From contig SKYZ01000467.1 of assembly GCA_007127625.1 (NCBI GenBank), positions 1-13,881 on the forward strand: a DNA stretch of 13,881 nucleotides, written 5' to 3'. A model generated the notes under the pieces. It was not told the origin of the DNA. It saw only the letters and a program-made list of their open reading frames with translations, and did not search any database. The position numbers and the translations under genes are program-made. The stretch is from Aquisalimonas sp. Its GTDB lineage: Bacteria; Pseudomonadota; Gammaproteobacteria; Nitrococcales; Aquisalimonadaceae. Position 1 is the stretch's first letter; the number at the start of each line of letters is the position of its first letter. This document shows, in pieces, positions 1-8,243 of this stretch.

Positions 1-49
1 CCAGAGCCAGTGCAAGCAGGGCGGTCACGAACGACAGTGCAGGACGCAT
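1..49 (-). CDS. Exported protein, N-terminal fragment only (gene runs off the left edge)
   Basis: Only the first 16 codons are in the window, reading MRPALSFVTALLALAL on the minus strand. A basic residue followed by a long Ala/Leu-rich hydrophobic stretch is the start of a Sec signal peptide, so the product is probably periplasmic, outer-membrane or secreted. A purine-rich GGAGAG lies about 7 nt before the ATG and supports this start. A Fur box overlapping a plausible promoter lies about 35 nt upstream, so the product probably belongs to iron acquisition, for example a TonB-dependent receptor or an iron-binding periplasmic protein. The mature protein is outside the window and its identity cannot be read. 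It is divergent from putA. Confidence 0.6.
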   Translation of the reverse strand, partial: MRPALSFVTALLALAL

Positions 50-82
50 GGGCGGATCTCTCCGGCTGGGCTATTGATGCTA

Positions 83-111
83 ATGATAATGATTCCCATT
101 CATGACTGCAA
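83..111 (-). promoter_or_regulatory. Candidate sigma-70 promoter of the exported-protein gene
   Basis: On the minus strand, a -10-like TATCAT (88 to 83, five of six consensus bases) lies 17 nt after a weak -35-like TTGCAG (111 to 106). Transcription would start near 76, giving a leader of about 27 nt before the ATG at 49. The -35 is poor, but the spacing is ideal and the overlap with the Fur box supports the call. This is inference from consensus matching only. Confidence 0.4.
84..98 (-). promoter_or_regulatory. Fur box (ferric uptake regulator operator)
   Basis: The plus strand reads TGATAATGATTCCCA. Against the Fur 7-1-7 palindrome TGATAAT-N-ATTATCA, the left half is perfect and the right half matches five of seven. 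It is preceded by another TAAT step, as in the overlapping hexamer description of Fur sites. It covers the -10 region of the minus-strand gene beginning at 49, so iron-loaded Fur would block that promoter. The putA start is more than 200 nt away on the other side, so putA control by this site is less likely but not excluded. Confidence 0.6.
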
Positions 112-228
112 AGAAAACCGCGCCCGTTGTTGTGCTCACCCGGCGTGGCTGCTATTGATTCCCTGGTGTCGCATCTCCTGCCATCCGCCTCCGGTTTCAC
201 CGGGCGCACGGGTTGCCGCGACAACACG

Positions 229-250
229 GGGGGCGCCGACAGGCGCCCCT
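229..250 (+). other. Strong GC hairpin in the putA leader
   Basis: GGGGCGCC (230-237) and GGCGCCCC (242-249) form a perfect 8-bp stem around the tetraloop GACA, extended by one possible G-T pair. It lies about 60 nt before the putA ATG. No run of T follows on either strand, so it is not a convincing intrinsic terminator. It could be an mRNA structure in the putA leader or simply GC-rich intergenic sequence. The remaining non-coding sequence from 112 to 309 shows no other feature I can support. Confidence 0.4.
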
Positions 251-309
251 GGTCCATCCGCGGTGCCAGTGACCCCCTGGCGCAGCGCCTATCCGAGGGT
301 TTACCGCCC

Positions 310-3300
310 ATGATCGTCACCCCTGGTCCCCAGCCCGGAAAGTTGCGGCAGGCCGTCCGCGAGACCTACCACGCCGACGAGACCCGCATGATCAACCAGC
401 TCGCCAGGGAGGCGGCCAGCGATGCCACGCACAGGGAGAATGTTGCCCGCGAGGCGACACGGCTCGTCCAGCATGTGCGCGACAACCGCGTCTCCCAGGG
501 CGGCGTGGACGCGCTGCTGCACGAGTACGACCTCTCCAGCAAGGAAGGCGTCGTCCTCATGTGCCTGGCCGAAGCGCTGATGCGGGTGCCCGATTCCACC
601 ACCGCCGACCGCCTGATCCAGGACAAGATCAGCACCGGTGACTGGGAATCCCACCTGGGCCACAGCGAGTCCATCTTCGTCAACGCCTCCACCTGGGGGT
701 TGATGCTCACTGGCCGCGTGGTGCGGTTCGACGAACGCTCCACCGGCGATCTCGCCTACACCGTGCGGCGCATGGTCCAGCGCAGCGGCGAACCGGTTAT
801 CCGCCAGGCCATCCGCCAGGCCATGCGCATCATGGGCAAGCAGTTCGTCATCGGACGCACCATCGACGAGGCCATCAAGCGCGCCCGGGAGGACGAGAAG
901 CAGGGGTATCGCCACTCCTACGACATGCTGGGCGAGGCCGCTCGCACCATGGACGACGCCGACCGGTACTACGCCGCCTACCAGAACGCCATCAAGGCCA
1001 TTGCCAAGGCCGGCAAGGGTCGCGGTGTGCTGGACGGCCCCGGCATCTCGGTGAAGCTCTCGGCGCTGCACCCCCGCTACGAGTTCGGCCACTTCAACCG
1101 CAGCCGCGACATCCTGGTGGAGCGCCTGGGCCACCTCTCGGAGCTGGCCCGGGACGCGGACATCGGCCTGTGCGTGGATGCCGAGGAAGCCGACCGGCTG
1201 GACATTTCCCTGGATGTCATCGAGGCGGTGGCCGGCGATGGCAGTCTGGCCGGCTGGCACGGCTTCGGCCTGGCCGTGCAGGCCTACCAGAAGCGCGCCG
1301 CACCGCTGATCGACTGGCTGGCGGACCTGGCCGACCGCCACGACCGGCGGCTGATGGTCCGACTGGTAAAGGGCGCCTACTGGGACAGCGAGGTCAAGCG
1401 CGCCCAGGAAAGCGGCTACCCGGAGTACCCGGTGTTCACCCGCAAGGCCAGCACCGACGTCTCCTACCTGGCCTGCGCCCGGCGCATGCTCCGCGCGGGT
1501 GCCGAGCGCATCTATCCGCAATTCGCCACCCACAACGCCCAGACCCTGGCCTGGGTGATGGAGGAGGCGGGCGACGCACCCTACGAGTTCCAGCGCCTGC
1601 ACGGCATGGGCGAGGCCCTGTACGAGCCGGTGGTGGGGCGACGCGGCAACCACCGGCCGGTGCGCATCTACGCCCCGGTGGGCAGCCACGAGGAGCTGCT
1701 GCCCTACCTGGTGCGGCGACTGCTGGAGAACGGTGCCAACAGCTCCTTCGTCAACCGGATCCAGGACGAGAAGCTACCCATTGACGAGATGATCGCCGAC
1801 CCGGTGGAGGCCGTGCGGGAACTCAAGAACAAGCCCCATCCCCGCATCCCGCTGCCAGCCCACCTCTACGGCGAACAGCGGCGCAACTCCAAGGGCGTGA
1901 ACCTGGCCGACCACCAGGTGGTGGAACCCCTCGGGGAGACCATGTCCCGGGCCGCCGACAGGGGCTGGAAGGCAGCGCCGCTGATCGGCGGCAAAGCAAG
2001 GCACGGCAAGGCAGAGCCGGTCAACAACCCGGCCCGGCACAGCCAGCAGGTCGGCGAGGTCACCTGGGCCACGCCGGAGCAGGCCGACGAGGCCGTGGCC
2101 ATGGCTGCGCGGACGGCACCGGAGTGGGCGGCAACCCCGGCCAACGAACGGGCCAAGTGCCTGGAACGCATGGCCGAGCTCATGGAAGAGCACATGGCCG
2201 AGCTCATGGCCCTGTGCGTTCGCGAGGCGGGCAAGGGCGTCCCCGATGCGGTGGCGGAGGTCCGCGAAGCGGTGGACTTCTGCCGCTACTATGCGCAGCG
2301 CTGCCGCCTGGATTTCGGCGCGCCCATGCCGCTACCGGGCCCCACCGGCGAGAAGAACGAGATCGCCCTGCACGGCCGCGGCGTGTTCGTGTGCATCAGC
2401 CCCTGGAACTTCCCCCTGGCCATTTTCACCGGCCAGGTCACGGCCGCACTGGCCGCCGGCAACACCGTGGTGGCCAAGCCGGCGGAGCAGACCAGTCTGA
2501 TCGGTGCCCGGGCTGCAGCCCTTCTCCACGAGGCAGGCATCCCGCCGGAAGTACTGCACCTCCTCCCTGGTGCCGGCGAGATTGGCGGCCGCCTGGTGGC
2601 GGACGAGCGCATCAGTGGCGTCGCGTTCACCGGCTCCGTGGCCACGGCCCGGCGCATCAACCAGACGCTGAGCCAGCGTCAGGGGCCGATCATTCCCCTG
2701 ATCGCCGAGACAGGCGGCCAGAACGCCATGATCGCCGACTCCACCGCACTGCCGGAACAGCTGGTGCGTGACGTGCTCATCTCGTCGTTCCAGAGTGCCG
2801 GCCAGCGCTGCTCGGCGCTGCGCGTGCTGTACGTGCAGGAGGATGTCGCCGATCACGTGCTGACCATGCTCAACGGCGCCATGCAGGAACTCACCGTGGG
2901 CGACCCGGCGTGGCTGGCCACCGACGTGGGCCCGGTGATCGATACCGAGGCACGGGACAACCTGATGGCGCACGTGGAGGCCATGCGGCGCAGCAGTCGG
3001 GTCATCGGCGAAACACCGCTACCGAAGGAAACCCGGGAAGGCACCTTCGTGCCCCCCATCGCCTTCGAGATCAGCGGCATCGACGCCCTGGACGATGAGC
3101 ACTTCGGCCCCATCCTGCACGTGGTCCGCTACAAGGCGCGGGACCTGGACCGGGTGATCGACGCCATCAACGCCACCGGCTACGGCCTCACCATGGGCGT
3201 GCACAGCCGCATCGACGCGGTGGCGGAACGGGTGGCCCAGCGGGCGCGTGTCGGGAACCTGTACGTCAACCGCAACCAGATCGGTGCGGTGGTGGGGGTC

Positions 3301-3465
3301 CAGCCCTTCGGCGGCGAAGGGCTTTCGGGGACCGGCCCCAAGGCCGGCGGCCCGCGCTACCTGCACCGCTTCGCCACCGAGCGCACGGTCACCGTGGATA
3401 CCACGGCGGCCGGCGGTAACGCCTCGCTGTTCGCCATGGGGGACGAGGAGGACCTGCCGCGTTAG
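310..3465 (+). CDS. putA: Bifunctional proline dehydrogenase / L-glutamate gamma-semialdehyde (P5C) dehydrogenase PutA
   Basis: PutA oxidises proline to P5C with FAD, passing electrons to membrane quinone, then oxidises glutamate semialdehyde to glutamate with NAD+. The product is 1051 aa. The N-terminal part is the PRODH barrel with the hallmark LMVRLVKGAYWDSE (residues 348-361). The C-terminal part is an aldehyde dehydrogenase with SPWNFPLAIF, general-base Glu800 in AETGGQ and nucleophile Cys834 in GQRCSALR. It ends with the usual TVTVDTTAAGGNASL tail. There is no N-terminal ribbon-helix-helix domain, so this is the short enzyme-only PutA class and not the autorepressing E. coli type. The frame is open back to 127, but the start at 310 follows GAGGG at 10 nt and gives the expected N-terminus. 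A 17-bp direct repeat (2169-2185 and 2193-2209) encodes a duplicated MAELM segment. Family call is very secure. Confidence 0.97.
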   Translation: MIVTPGPQPGKLRQAVRETYHADETRMINQLAREAASDATHRENVAREATRLVQHVRDNRVSQGGVDALLHEYDLSSKEGVVLMCLAEALMRVPDSTTADRLIQDKISTGDWESHLGHSESIFVNASTWGLMLTGRVVRFDERSTGDLAYTVRRMVQRSGEPVIRQAIRQAMRIMGKQFVIGRTIDEAIKRAREDEKQGYRHSYDMLGEAARTMDDADRYYAAYQNAIKAIAKAGKGRGVLDGPGISVKLSALHPRYEFGHFNRSRDILVERLGHLSELARDADIGLCVDAEEADRLDISLDVIEAVAGDGSLAGWHGFGLAVQAYQKRAAPLIDWLADLADRHDRRLMVRLVKGAYWDSEVKRAQESGYPEYPVFTRKASTDVSYLACARRMLRAGAERIYPQFATHNAQTLAWVMEEAGDAPYEFQRLHGMGEALYEPVVGRRGNHRPVRIYAPVGSHEELLPYLVRRLLENGANSSFVNRIQDEKLPIDEMIADPVEAVRELKNKPHPRIPLPAHLYGEQRRNSKGVNLADHQVVEPLGETMSRAADRGWKAAPLIGGKARHGKAEPVNNPARHSQQVGEVTWATPEQADEAVAMAARTAPEWAATPANERAKCLERMAELMEEHMAELMALCVREAGKGVPDAVAEVREAVDFCRYYAQRCRLDFGAPMPLPGPTGEKNEIALHGRGVFVCISPWNFPLAIFTGQVTAALAAGNTVVAKPAEQTSLIGARAAALLHEAGIPPEVLHLLPGAGEIGGRLVADERISGVAFTGSVATARRINQTLSQRQGPIIPLIAETGGQNAMIADSTALPEQLVRDVLISSFQSAGQRCSALRVLYVQEDVADHVLTMLNGAMQELTVGDPAWLATDVGPVIDTEARDNLMAHVEAMRRSSRVIGETPLPKETREGTFVPPIAFEISGIDALDDEHFGPILHVVRYKARDLDRVIDAINATGYGLTMGVHSRIDAVAERVAQRARVGNLYVNRNQIGAVVGVQPFGGEGLSGTGPKAGGPRYLHRFATERTVTVDTTAAGGNASLFAMGDEEDLPR

Positions 3466-3470
3466 GGAAA

Positions 3471-3506
3471 CGCTGCTTCGCCCCGGTTATCCGGCGCGAA
3501 GCAGCG
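3471..3506 (-). terminator. Hairpin terminator between convergent putA and gap; gap stop codon in its loop
   Basis: CGCTGCTTCG (3471-3480) pairs perfectly with CGAAGCAGCG (3497-3506). The pairing extends by one more C-G, then after one mismatch by CCGG/CCGG around a TTAT loop (3487-3490). The gap stop codon (3487-3489 on the plus strand) is in that loop, so the last gap codons form one arm. On the minus strand the hairpin is followed by TTTCCCTAA, a short weak U tract. On the plus strand no T run follows. It most likely ends the long minus-strand operon and may also stop putA transcripts. Confidence 0.6.
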
Positions 3507-4500
3507 CGGTGGCGGTATCCAGCAACCGGCTGGCGAAGCCCCACTCGTTATCGTACCAGGCGCAGACCTTCACCAGGCCGTCGCCGCCCATGCGGGTCAT
3601 GGACGGGTCGTAGGTGGCGGACACGGTGGTGTGGTTGAAGTCCACCGAAACCAGGTCCTCGTCGGCGACGGCGAGGATGCCCTCGAGCTCGCCCGCAGCA
3701 GCGTCCCGGAGCATGCGGTCCACCTCGTCGGCGGACGTGGCCCGAGCCGCCCGGAAGGTCAGATCCACCAGCGAGACGTTGATGGTGGGCACGCGCACGG
3801 CGAAGCCGTCCAGGCGGCCCGCCAGCTCCGGCAGCACCTTGCCCACCGCGGCGGCGGCACCGGTGCGGGTGGGGATCATGGACTGGGTCGCGGAGCGGGC
3901 GCGCCGCGGGTCCTTGTGGTAGACGTCGGTGAGCACCTGGTCGTTGGTGTAGGAGTGCACCGTGGTCATCAGCCCGTGCTCGATGCCGATCTGCCGGTGC
4001 AGCGGCGCGGCCACCGGCGCCAGGCAGTTGGTGGTGCACGAGGCGTTGGAGATCACCGTGTGATCTGCTCTCAGCGTCCGGTGATTGACGCCGTAGACGA
4101 TGGTGGCGTCGACGTCGTCGCCGGCCGGCGCGGAAATCACCACCTTGCGGGCGCCGGCGTCTAGGTGCGCTTGGGAGCCGGAGCGGCTGGCAAACAGGCC
4201 GGTGCACTCCAGCACGGCATCCACGCCGAGTTCCGCCCAGGGCAGGCGCCCGGGATCCGGCTCCGCCAGCACGCGCACCCGCTGGCGGTCCACCAGCAGA
4301 TCATCGCCGTCCACCCCGACATCGGCGGCGAACCGGCCGTGGACGGTATCGTGCCGCAACAGGTAGGCATTCGTGGCGGCATCACCCAGGTCGTTGATGG
4401 CGACGACTTCCAGGGTCTCGCCGCGCTCCTGCTCGACGATGGCGCGCAGGGCATTCCTGCCGATGCGCCCGAAACCGTTGATGGCAATGCGGTAGGCCAT
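3487..4500 (-). CDS. gap: Type I glyceraldehyde-3-phosphate dehydrogenase
   Basis: The 337-aa product is a full-length cytoplasmic phosphorylating GAPDH, which interconverts glyceraldehyde 3-phosphate and 1,3-bisphosphoglycerate with NAD(P). The Rossmann motif INGFGRIGR is at residues 7-15. Asp37 follows the second strand (AIND), which favours NAD. Catalytic Cys155 lies in SNASCTTNC and His182 in [10 protein letters not shown]. The variants MIPTRTGAA and RVPTINVS resemble the proteobacterial Gap2-like branch. Erythrose-4-phosphate dehydrogenase (Epd) is a less likely relative. GGAGG sits 7 nt before the ATG. The gene lies only 34 nt after livF in the same direction, with no obvious terminator or promoter between, so it is probably the last gene of the sigma-54-driven transporter operon. 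That is an odd place for a central glycolytic gene, so this may be an accessory isozyme. Confidence 0.93.
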   Translation of the reverse strand: MAYRIAINGFGRIGRNALRAIVEQERGETLEVVAINDLGDAATNAYLLRHDTVHGRFAADVGVDGDDLLVDRQRVRVLAEPDPGRLPWAELGVDAVLECTGLFASRSGSQAHLDAGARKVVISAPAGDDVDATIVYGVNHRTLRADHTVISNASCTTNCLAPVAAPLHRQIGIEHGLMTTVHSYTNDQVLTDVYHKDPRRARSATQSMIPTRTGAAAAVGKVLPELAGRLDGFAVRVPTINVSLVDLTFRAARATSADEVDRMLRDAAAGELEGILAVADEDLVSVDFNHTTVSATYDPSMTRMGGDGLVKVCAWYDNEWGFASRLLDTATALLRAG

Positions 4501-4534
4501 GGCGTGCCTCCAGAGAGAGTTTCTCGATGACGGG

Positions 4535-5243
4535 TCAGGCCGAGACGCCCAGATACTTGCCCAGCACCTCGTCGTCGGTCATCGCGGCCTTGTCGGTGGC
4601 CTCGTGGACAATGTGCCCCTCGGCCATGAAGTAGGCCCGATCCGCGGCCATGGCCGCGGCCTTGACGTTCTGTTCGATGAGCAGCACCGCCACGCCCCCC
4701 TGGCTGAGATCCCGCAGGCCCTGGGCAACAGTCTCCACCACCGAGGGCGCCAACCCTTCCGTGGGCTCGTCCAGGATCAGGCAGCCGGGATTGGTCACCA
4801 GCGCCCGGCCGATGGCCAGCATGGAGCGCTCGCCGCCGGAGATCTGGTTGCCGAAGGACTTGCGGCGCTGGCCCAGGGACGGGAACAGGTCGTAGACCGC
4901 CTCCACAGTCCACGCCTCCCCGGTGGGGCCGGCGCGCAGGTTCAGGCGCAGGTGCTCGTCCACGGTCAGCGACGGGAACAGGCGCCGCCCCTGGGGCACG
5001 TACCCCACCCCGAGCCGGGCGATGCGATGGGGCGACATGCCCTGGACGTCCGTGCCGAAGACACGGATGGTCCCCGCTGCGCGTGGTGGAGTCAGCCCCA
5101 GGAGCGCCCGCGCCAGGGTGGTCTTGCCAACGCCGTTCCGGCCCATCAGGGCCACGCATTCCCGCCCCACCTGCAGGTGCAGGTCGTGGAGGGCGTGACT
5201 GAGGCCATAGTGGGCGTCGAGACCAGTGACTTCGATGATCGGC

Positions 5244-5251
<8 letters not shown>
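4535..5251 (-). CDS. livF: Branched-chain amino-acid-type ABC transporter, ATP-binding protein LivF
   Basis: This 238-aa cytoplasmic ATPase is one of the two nucleotide-binding subunits powering a HAAT-family importer. Walker A GRNGVGKT is at residues 37-44, the Q-loop [13 protein letters not shown] at 85-97, signature ISGGE at 137-141, Walker B CLILDEP at 157-163, and the LivF-typical LIEQNV at 191-196. The open frame extends 15 codons upstream, but the ATG at 5251 gives the standard N-terminus. It overlaps the 3' end of livG by 8 nt (ATGGCTGA), which indicates translational coupling. The symbol reflects family membership only. The cargo need not be leucine, and the neighbours suggest a different small molecule. 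Confidence 0.92.
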
Positions 5252-5987
<736 letters not shown>

Positions 5988-6008
5988 GCCGTTCCTCCTC
6001 GGCTCCGT

Positions 6009-7259
6009 TCAGAGTTCGTCGTAGAAGGGATCGGAGCAGTCCTCCGGCGGGAAGTTACGGCTGTCCGGCTCGTTGGCCATGTACTCCTCCGGATCGTACG
6101 GCCCGAACTGGCTCACTTCCTCGTAGGTCTCCACGGGCACGTTCACCAGTCGCCCGTCCCGCTCCTGCACCTCGTAGATGTAGATGTTCTGGACCGGGTT
6201 GCCGTAGTCGTCCAGGTAGAAGGGGCCACGCGGCGCGTCCGGCATCTCCGTTGCCCGCAGGGCGCTGATAACCGGCTCGCGGTCCGTGCTGCCGGCCTCT
6301 TCCACCGCGTCGATGGCCATGCGGAACGCCACGTAGCCGTGTTCCGCCGGGGCCAGCGGCATGGTGTCCTCGCCGTGCATCTCCCAGAAGGCGTCGCGGA
6401 AGGCGATGAAGTTCTCCGTCTCCAGACCCTCGGCGTACTGCAACGCGGACATGCCTCCGAGAGCGGCATCGCCCATCTCCGGCAGGTCGCCAACGGCAAA
6501 GAAGTTGGAACCGCCGATCAGCGGCATGCGCTGGTCAACGCCGAAGTCGTGGTACTGCTGGAAGAACGCCAGACCGTCGCTGCCGGCACCGTTATACATC
6601 ACCGCGTCACCCTCGGGCAGGGTGGCCAGAATGGAGCTGTAGTCGGAGGTACCGGTGGGGTGCCAGATGCGCTCCACCGACTCACCCCCGGCGGCACAGA
6701 AGGATTTGAGGAAACCGCCGATCTGGTTGTACGGGAAGGAGTAGTCCTGCCCCACCATGACGATTTCCTTGTGCCCGAGTTCCTCCACCACGTACTCGCC
6801 AAAGGCGAACATGGGCTGGGCACCGGTCCAGCCGGCGCGGACCACGTTCTCCGCCCGGTCACGCATGGTGATGTCCTCCGGTGCGGAGTAGGAGATCACG
6901 GTGGGCATGCCGGAGTCCCGTGCCCAGTCCAGACCGGCCAGGCCGGTGCTCCCGAGCACGGGGCCGACAACGATGTCCACGTCGTCCCGGGACTGCATGG
7001 CACGCAGACGGTCCACCACGACTTCCGGGTCGCCCTGGGAGTCGTAGAAGGTGACCTCGATGTTGTGGCCGGCGACGCTGTCGCCGACTTCTTCGATGGC
7101 GAGCTCAACGCCCATGCGCTGCTGTTCACCGAAGAACGAGAACACCCCGCTGGTGGGGCCAATGACGCCCACGTGTACCGTGTCATCCGCCTGCGCCTGG
7201 AACGCGGCCAGGGCCAGGGCGGAGACCCCGCCGATCATGAGAGTTCTGGATGTTGTCAT
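6009..7259 (-). CDS. Periplasmic substrate-binding protein of the HAAT-type ABC transporter
   Basis: This 416-aa protein captures the substrate in the periplasm and delivers it to LivHM. Residues 1-24 are a signal peptide (MTTSRTLMIGGVSALALAAF, then QAQA before cleavage at DDT). The mature chain opens with VHVGVIGPTSGVFSFFG, the Leu/Ile/Val-type (Peripla_BP_5/6) ligand-binding fold. It looks closer to the urea/amide (UrtA/FmdD-like) group than to classical LivJ/K, but this is by eye. The mature protein is strongly acidic, especially the tail from residue 385. It has exactly two cysteines (188 and 408), which could form a disulfide linking the tail to the body. GGAGGAGGAG precedes the ATG. It lies 33 nt after livM and 21 nt before livG. 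The ligand is unknown; the adjacent Tm-1-like genes are the best clue. Confidence 0.9.
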   Translation of the reverse strand: MTTSRTLMIGGVSALALAAFQAQADDTVHVGVIGPTSGVFSFFGEQQRMGVELAIEEVGDSVAGHNIEVTFYDSQGDPEVVVDRLRAMQSRDDVDIVVGPVLGSTGLAGLDWARDSGMPTVISYSAPEDITMRDRAENVVRAGWTGAQPMFAFGEYVVEELGHKEIVMVGQDYSFPYNQIGGFLKSFCAAGGESVERIWHPTGTSDYSSILATLPEGDAVMYNGAGSDGLAFFQQYHDFGVDQRMPLIGGSNFFAVGDLPEMGDAALGGMSALQYAEGLETENFIAFRDAFWEMHGEDTMPLAPAEHGYVAFRMAIDAVEEAGSTDREPVISALRATEMPDAPRGPFYLDDYGNPVQNIYIYEVQERDGRLVNVPVETYEEVSQFGPYDPEEYMANEPDSRNFPPEDCSDPFYDEL

Positions 7260-7292
7260 GGCGTACTCCTCCTCCGAGTGCGCTTTTCTGCG

Positions 7293-8243
7293 TTATGAGG
7301 AAGCCGTTGCCGACTTCGCTTTACGATTCCGGAACTGTCCGAACACCTCCGCCAGCCCTCGGGGCATAAGCAGGATGCACAGGAGCAGAACCAGCCCGAT
7401 TACCATGGTGTGACGATCCGTGAACTGGCTGACCAGCGCCTCCAGCGCCACGAGGATGACTACGCCCAGCGCCGGTCCCCACAGGGTGCGATAACCACCC
7501 AGCACCGCTGCGGTGAGGACCCAGACGGCGTGATCCAGCCCCAGGGGCGAGGGCGACATGATGCCCATGTCGAACACCAGGAAGACCCCGGCCACCGCAG
7601 CGATGGCACCGGCCAGCACGAAGGCCACGAAGCGCGCCAGATAGACCGGATGCCCCAGGGCGCGCATGCGCTCCTCGTTCTCCTGGATGCCGAGCAGCAA
7701 CAGGCCGAAACGAGACTGATACAGCCGGCGCACGCCCAGGAACATCAGCAGCGTGACCACGGCCAGCAGCGCGAAGAAAATCCGGTCGTCGTTGAAGTTG
7801 ATCCCCAGGACCATGGGCATGCGAATGCCGGAGATGCCGTTGTAGCCGCCGGTCATGTCCACCCACTGGAACGACAGCGCCCAGACCATCTGCCCCAGCG
7901 CCAGGGTGAGCATGAGGAAGCTCACCTTGCGCGAGCGCACGGTGAGCAGTCCGAACACCACGGCGAAGGCCACCGCCACCAGGATGGCTGTGGGGATCAC
8001 CGCGCCGGCCGGCCAGCCGTATTTCACCCCGAGGATGGCCACAGTGTAGCCGCTGATGCCGGCAAAGGAGGTCTGGCAGAGGGAGAACCAACCCAACCGG
8101 CCGGCCAGGACCGAGAAACTCAGCGCCATGAGGGCGTAGATCATTGCCCGGTTGCCCTGGGAGACGGCGTAGTCCCCCATGACCAGTGGCCAGAGGAGCA
8201 ACACCGCGATCAGGCCGATGATGATGGGGGTATCGTTTCTCAT
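7293..8243 (-). CDS. livM: Branched-chain amino-acid-type ABC transporter permease LivM
   Basis: This 316-aa inner-membrane permease forms the translocation channel with LivH. It begins MRNDTPIIIGLIAVLLLWPL, a first membrane helix, followed by several more hydrophobic segments. It contains the LivM core GYTVAILGVKYGWPA and a cytoplasmic coupling region IQENEERMRALGHPVYLARF. The C-terminus is basic (QFRNRKAKSATASS). The start at 8243 is chosen because ATGA overlaps the livH stop by 4 nt; the longer open frame upstream is livH antiphase sequence. Gene order H-M with overlap is typical of HAAT operons. The specific substrate cannot be read from the permease. Confidence 0.92.
   Translation of the reverse strand: MRNDTPIIIGLIAVLLLWPLVMGDYAVSQGNRAMIYALMALSFSVLAGRLGWFSLCQTSFAGISGYTVAILGVKYGWPAGAVIPTAILVAVAFAVVFGLLTVRSRKVSFLMLTLALGQMVWALSFQWVDMTGGYNGISGIRMPMVLGINFNDDRIFFALLAVVTLLMFLGVRRLYQSRFGLLLLGIQENEERMRALGHPVYLARFVAFVLAGAIAAVAGVFLVFDMGIMSPSPLGLDHAVWVLTAAVLGGYRTLWGPALGVVILVALEALVSQFTDRHTMVIGLVLLLCILLMPRGLAEVFGQFRNRKAKSATASS

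Noticed and set aside
150..220. Possible sigma-54 promoter upstream of putA
   Set aside because: TGG-containing stretches in the leader lack a GC dinucleotide at the right distance. No match is close to the one at 11262-11277.
127..309. 61-codon upstream extension of putA
   Set aside because: It has no Shine-Dalgarno, does not look like a PutA N-terminus, and runs through the GC hairpin. The ATG at 310 has both a ribosome site and family agreement.
74..313. Small plus-strand open frame of 79 codons before putA
   Set aside because: It starts inside the Fur box region, has no ribosome site, and its Pro/Arg-rich translation looks like non-coding GC-rich DNA.
301..1689. 462-codon minus-strand open frame inside putA
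   Set aside because: It is opposite the PRODH domain, whose catalytic motifs are intact. The antisense translation has no recognisable domain.
3487..4500. gap as erythrose-4-phosphate dehydrogenase (Epd)
   Set aside because: The RVPTINV variant occurs in Epd but also in proteobacterial Gap2-like enzymes, which the rest of the protein resembles more. There is no pdxB, pgk or fba context.
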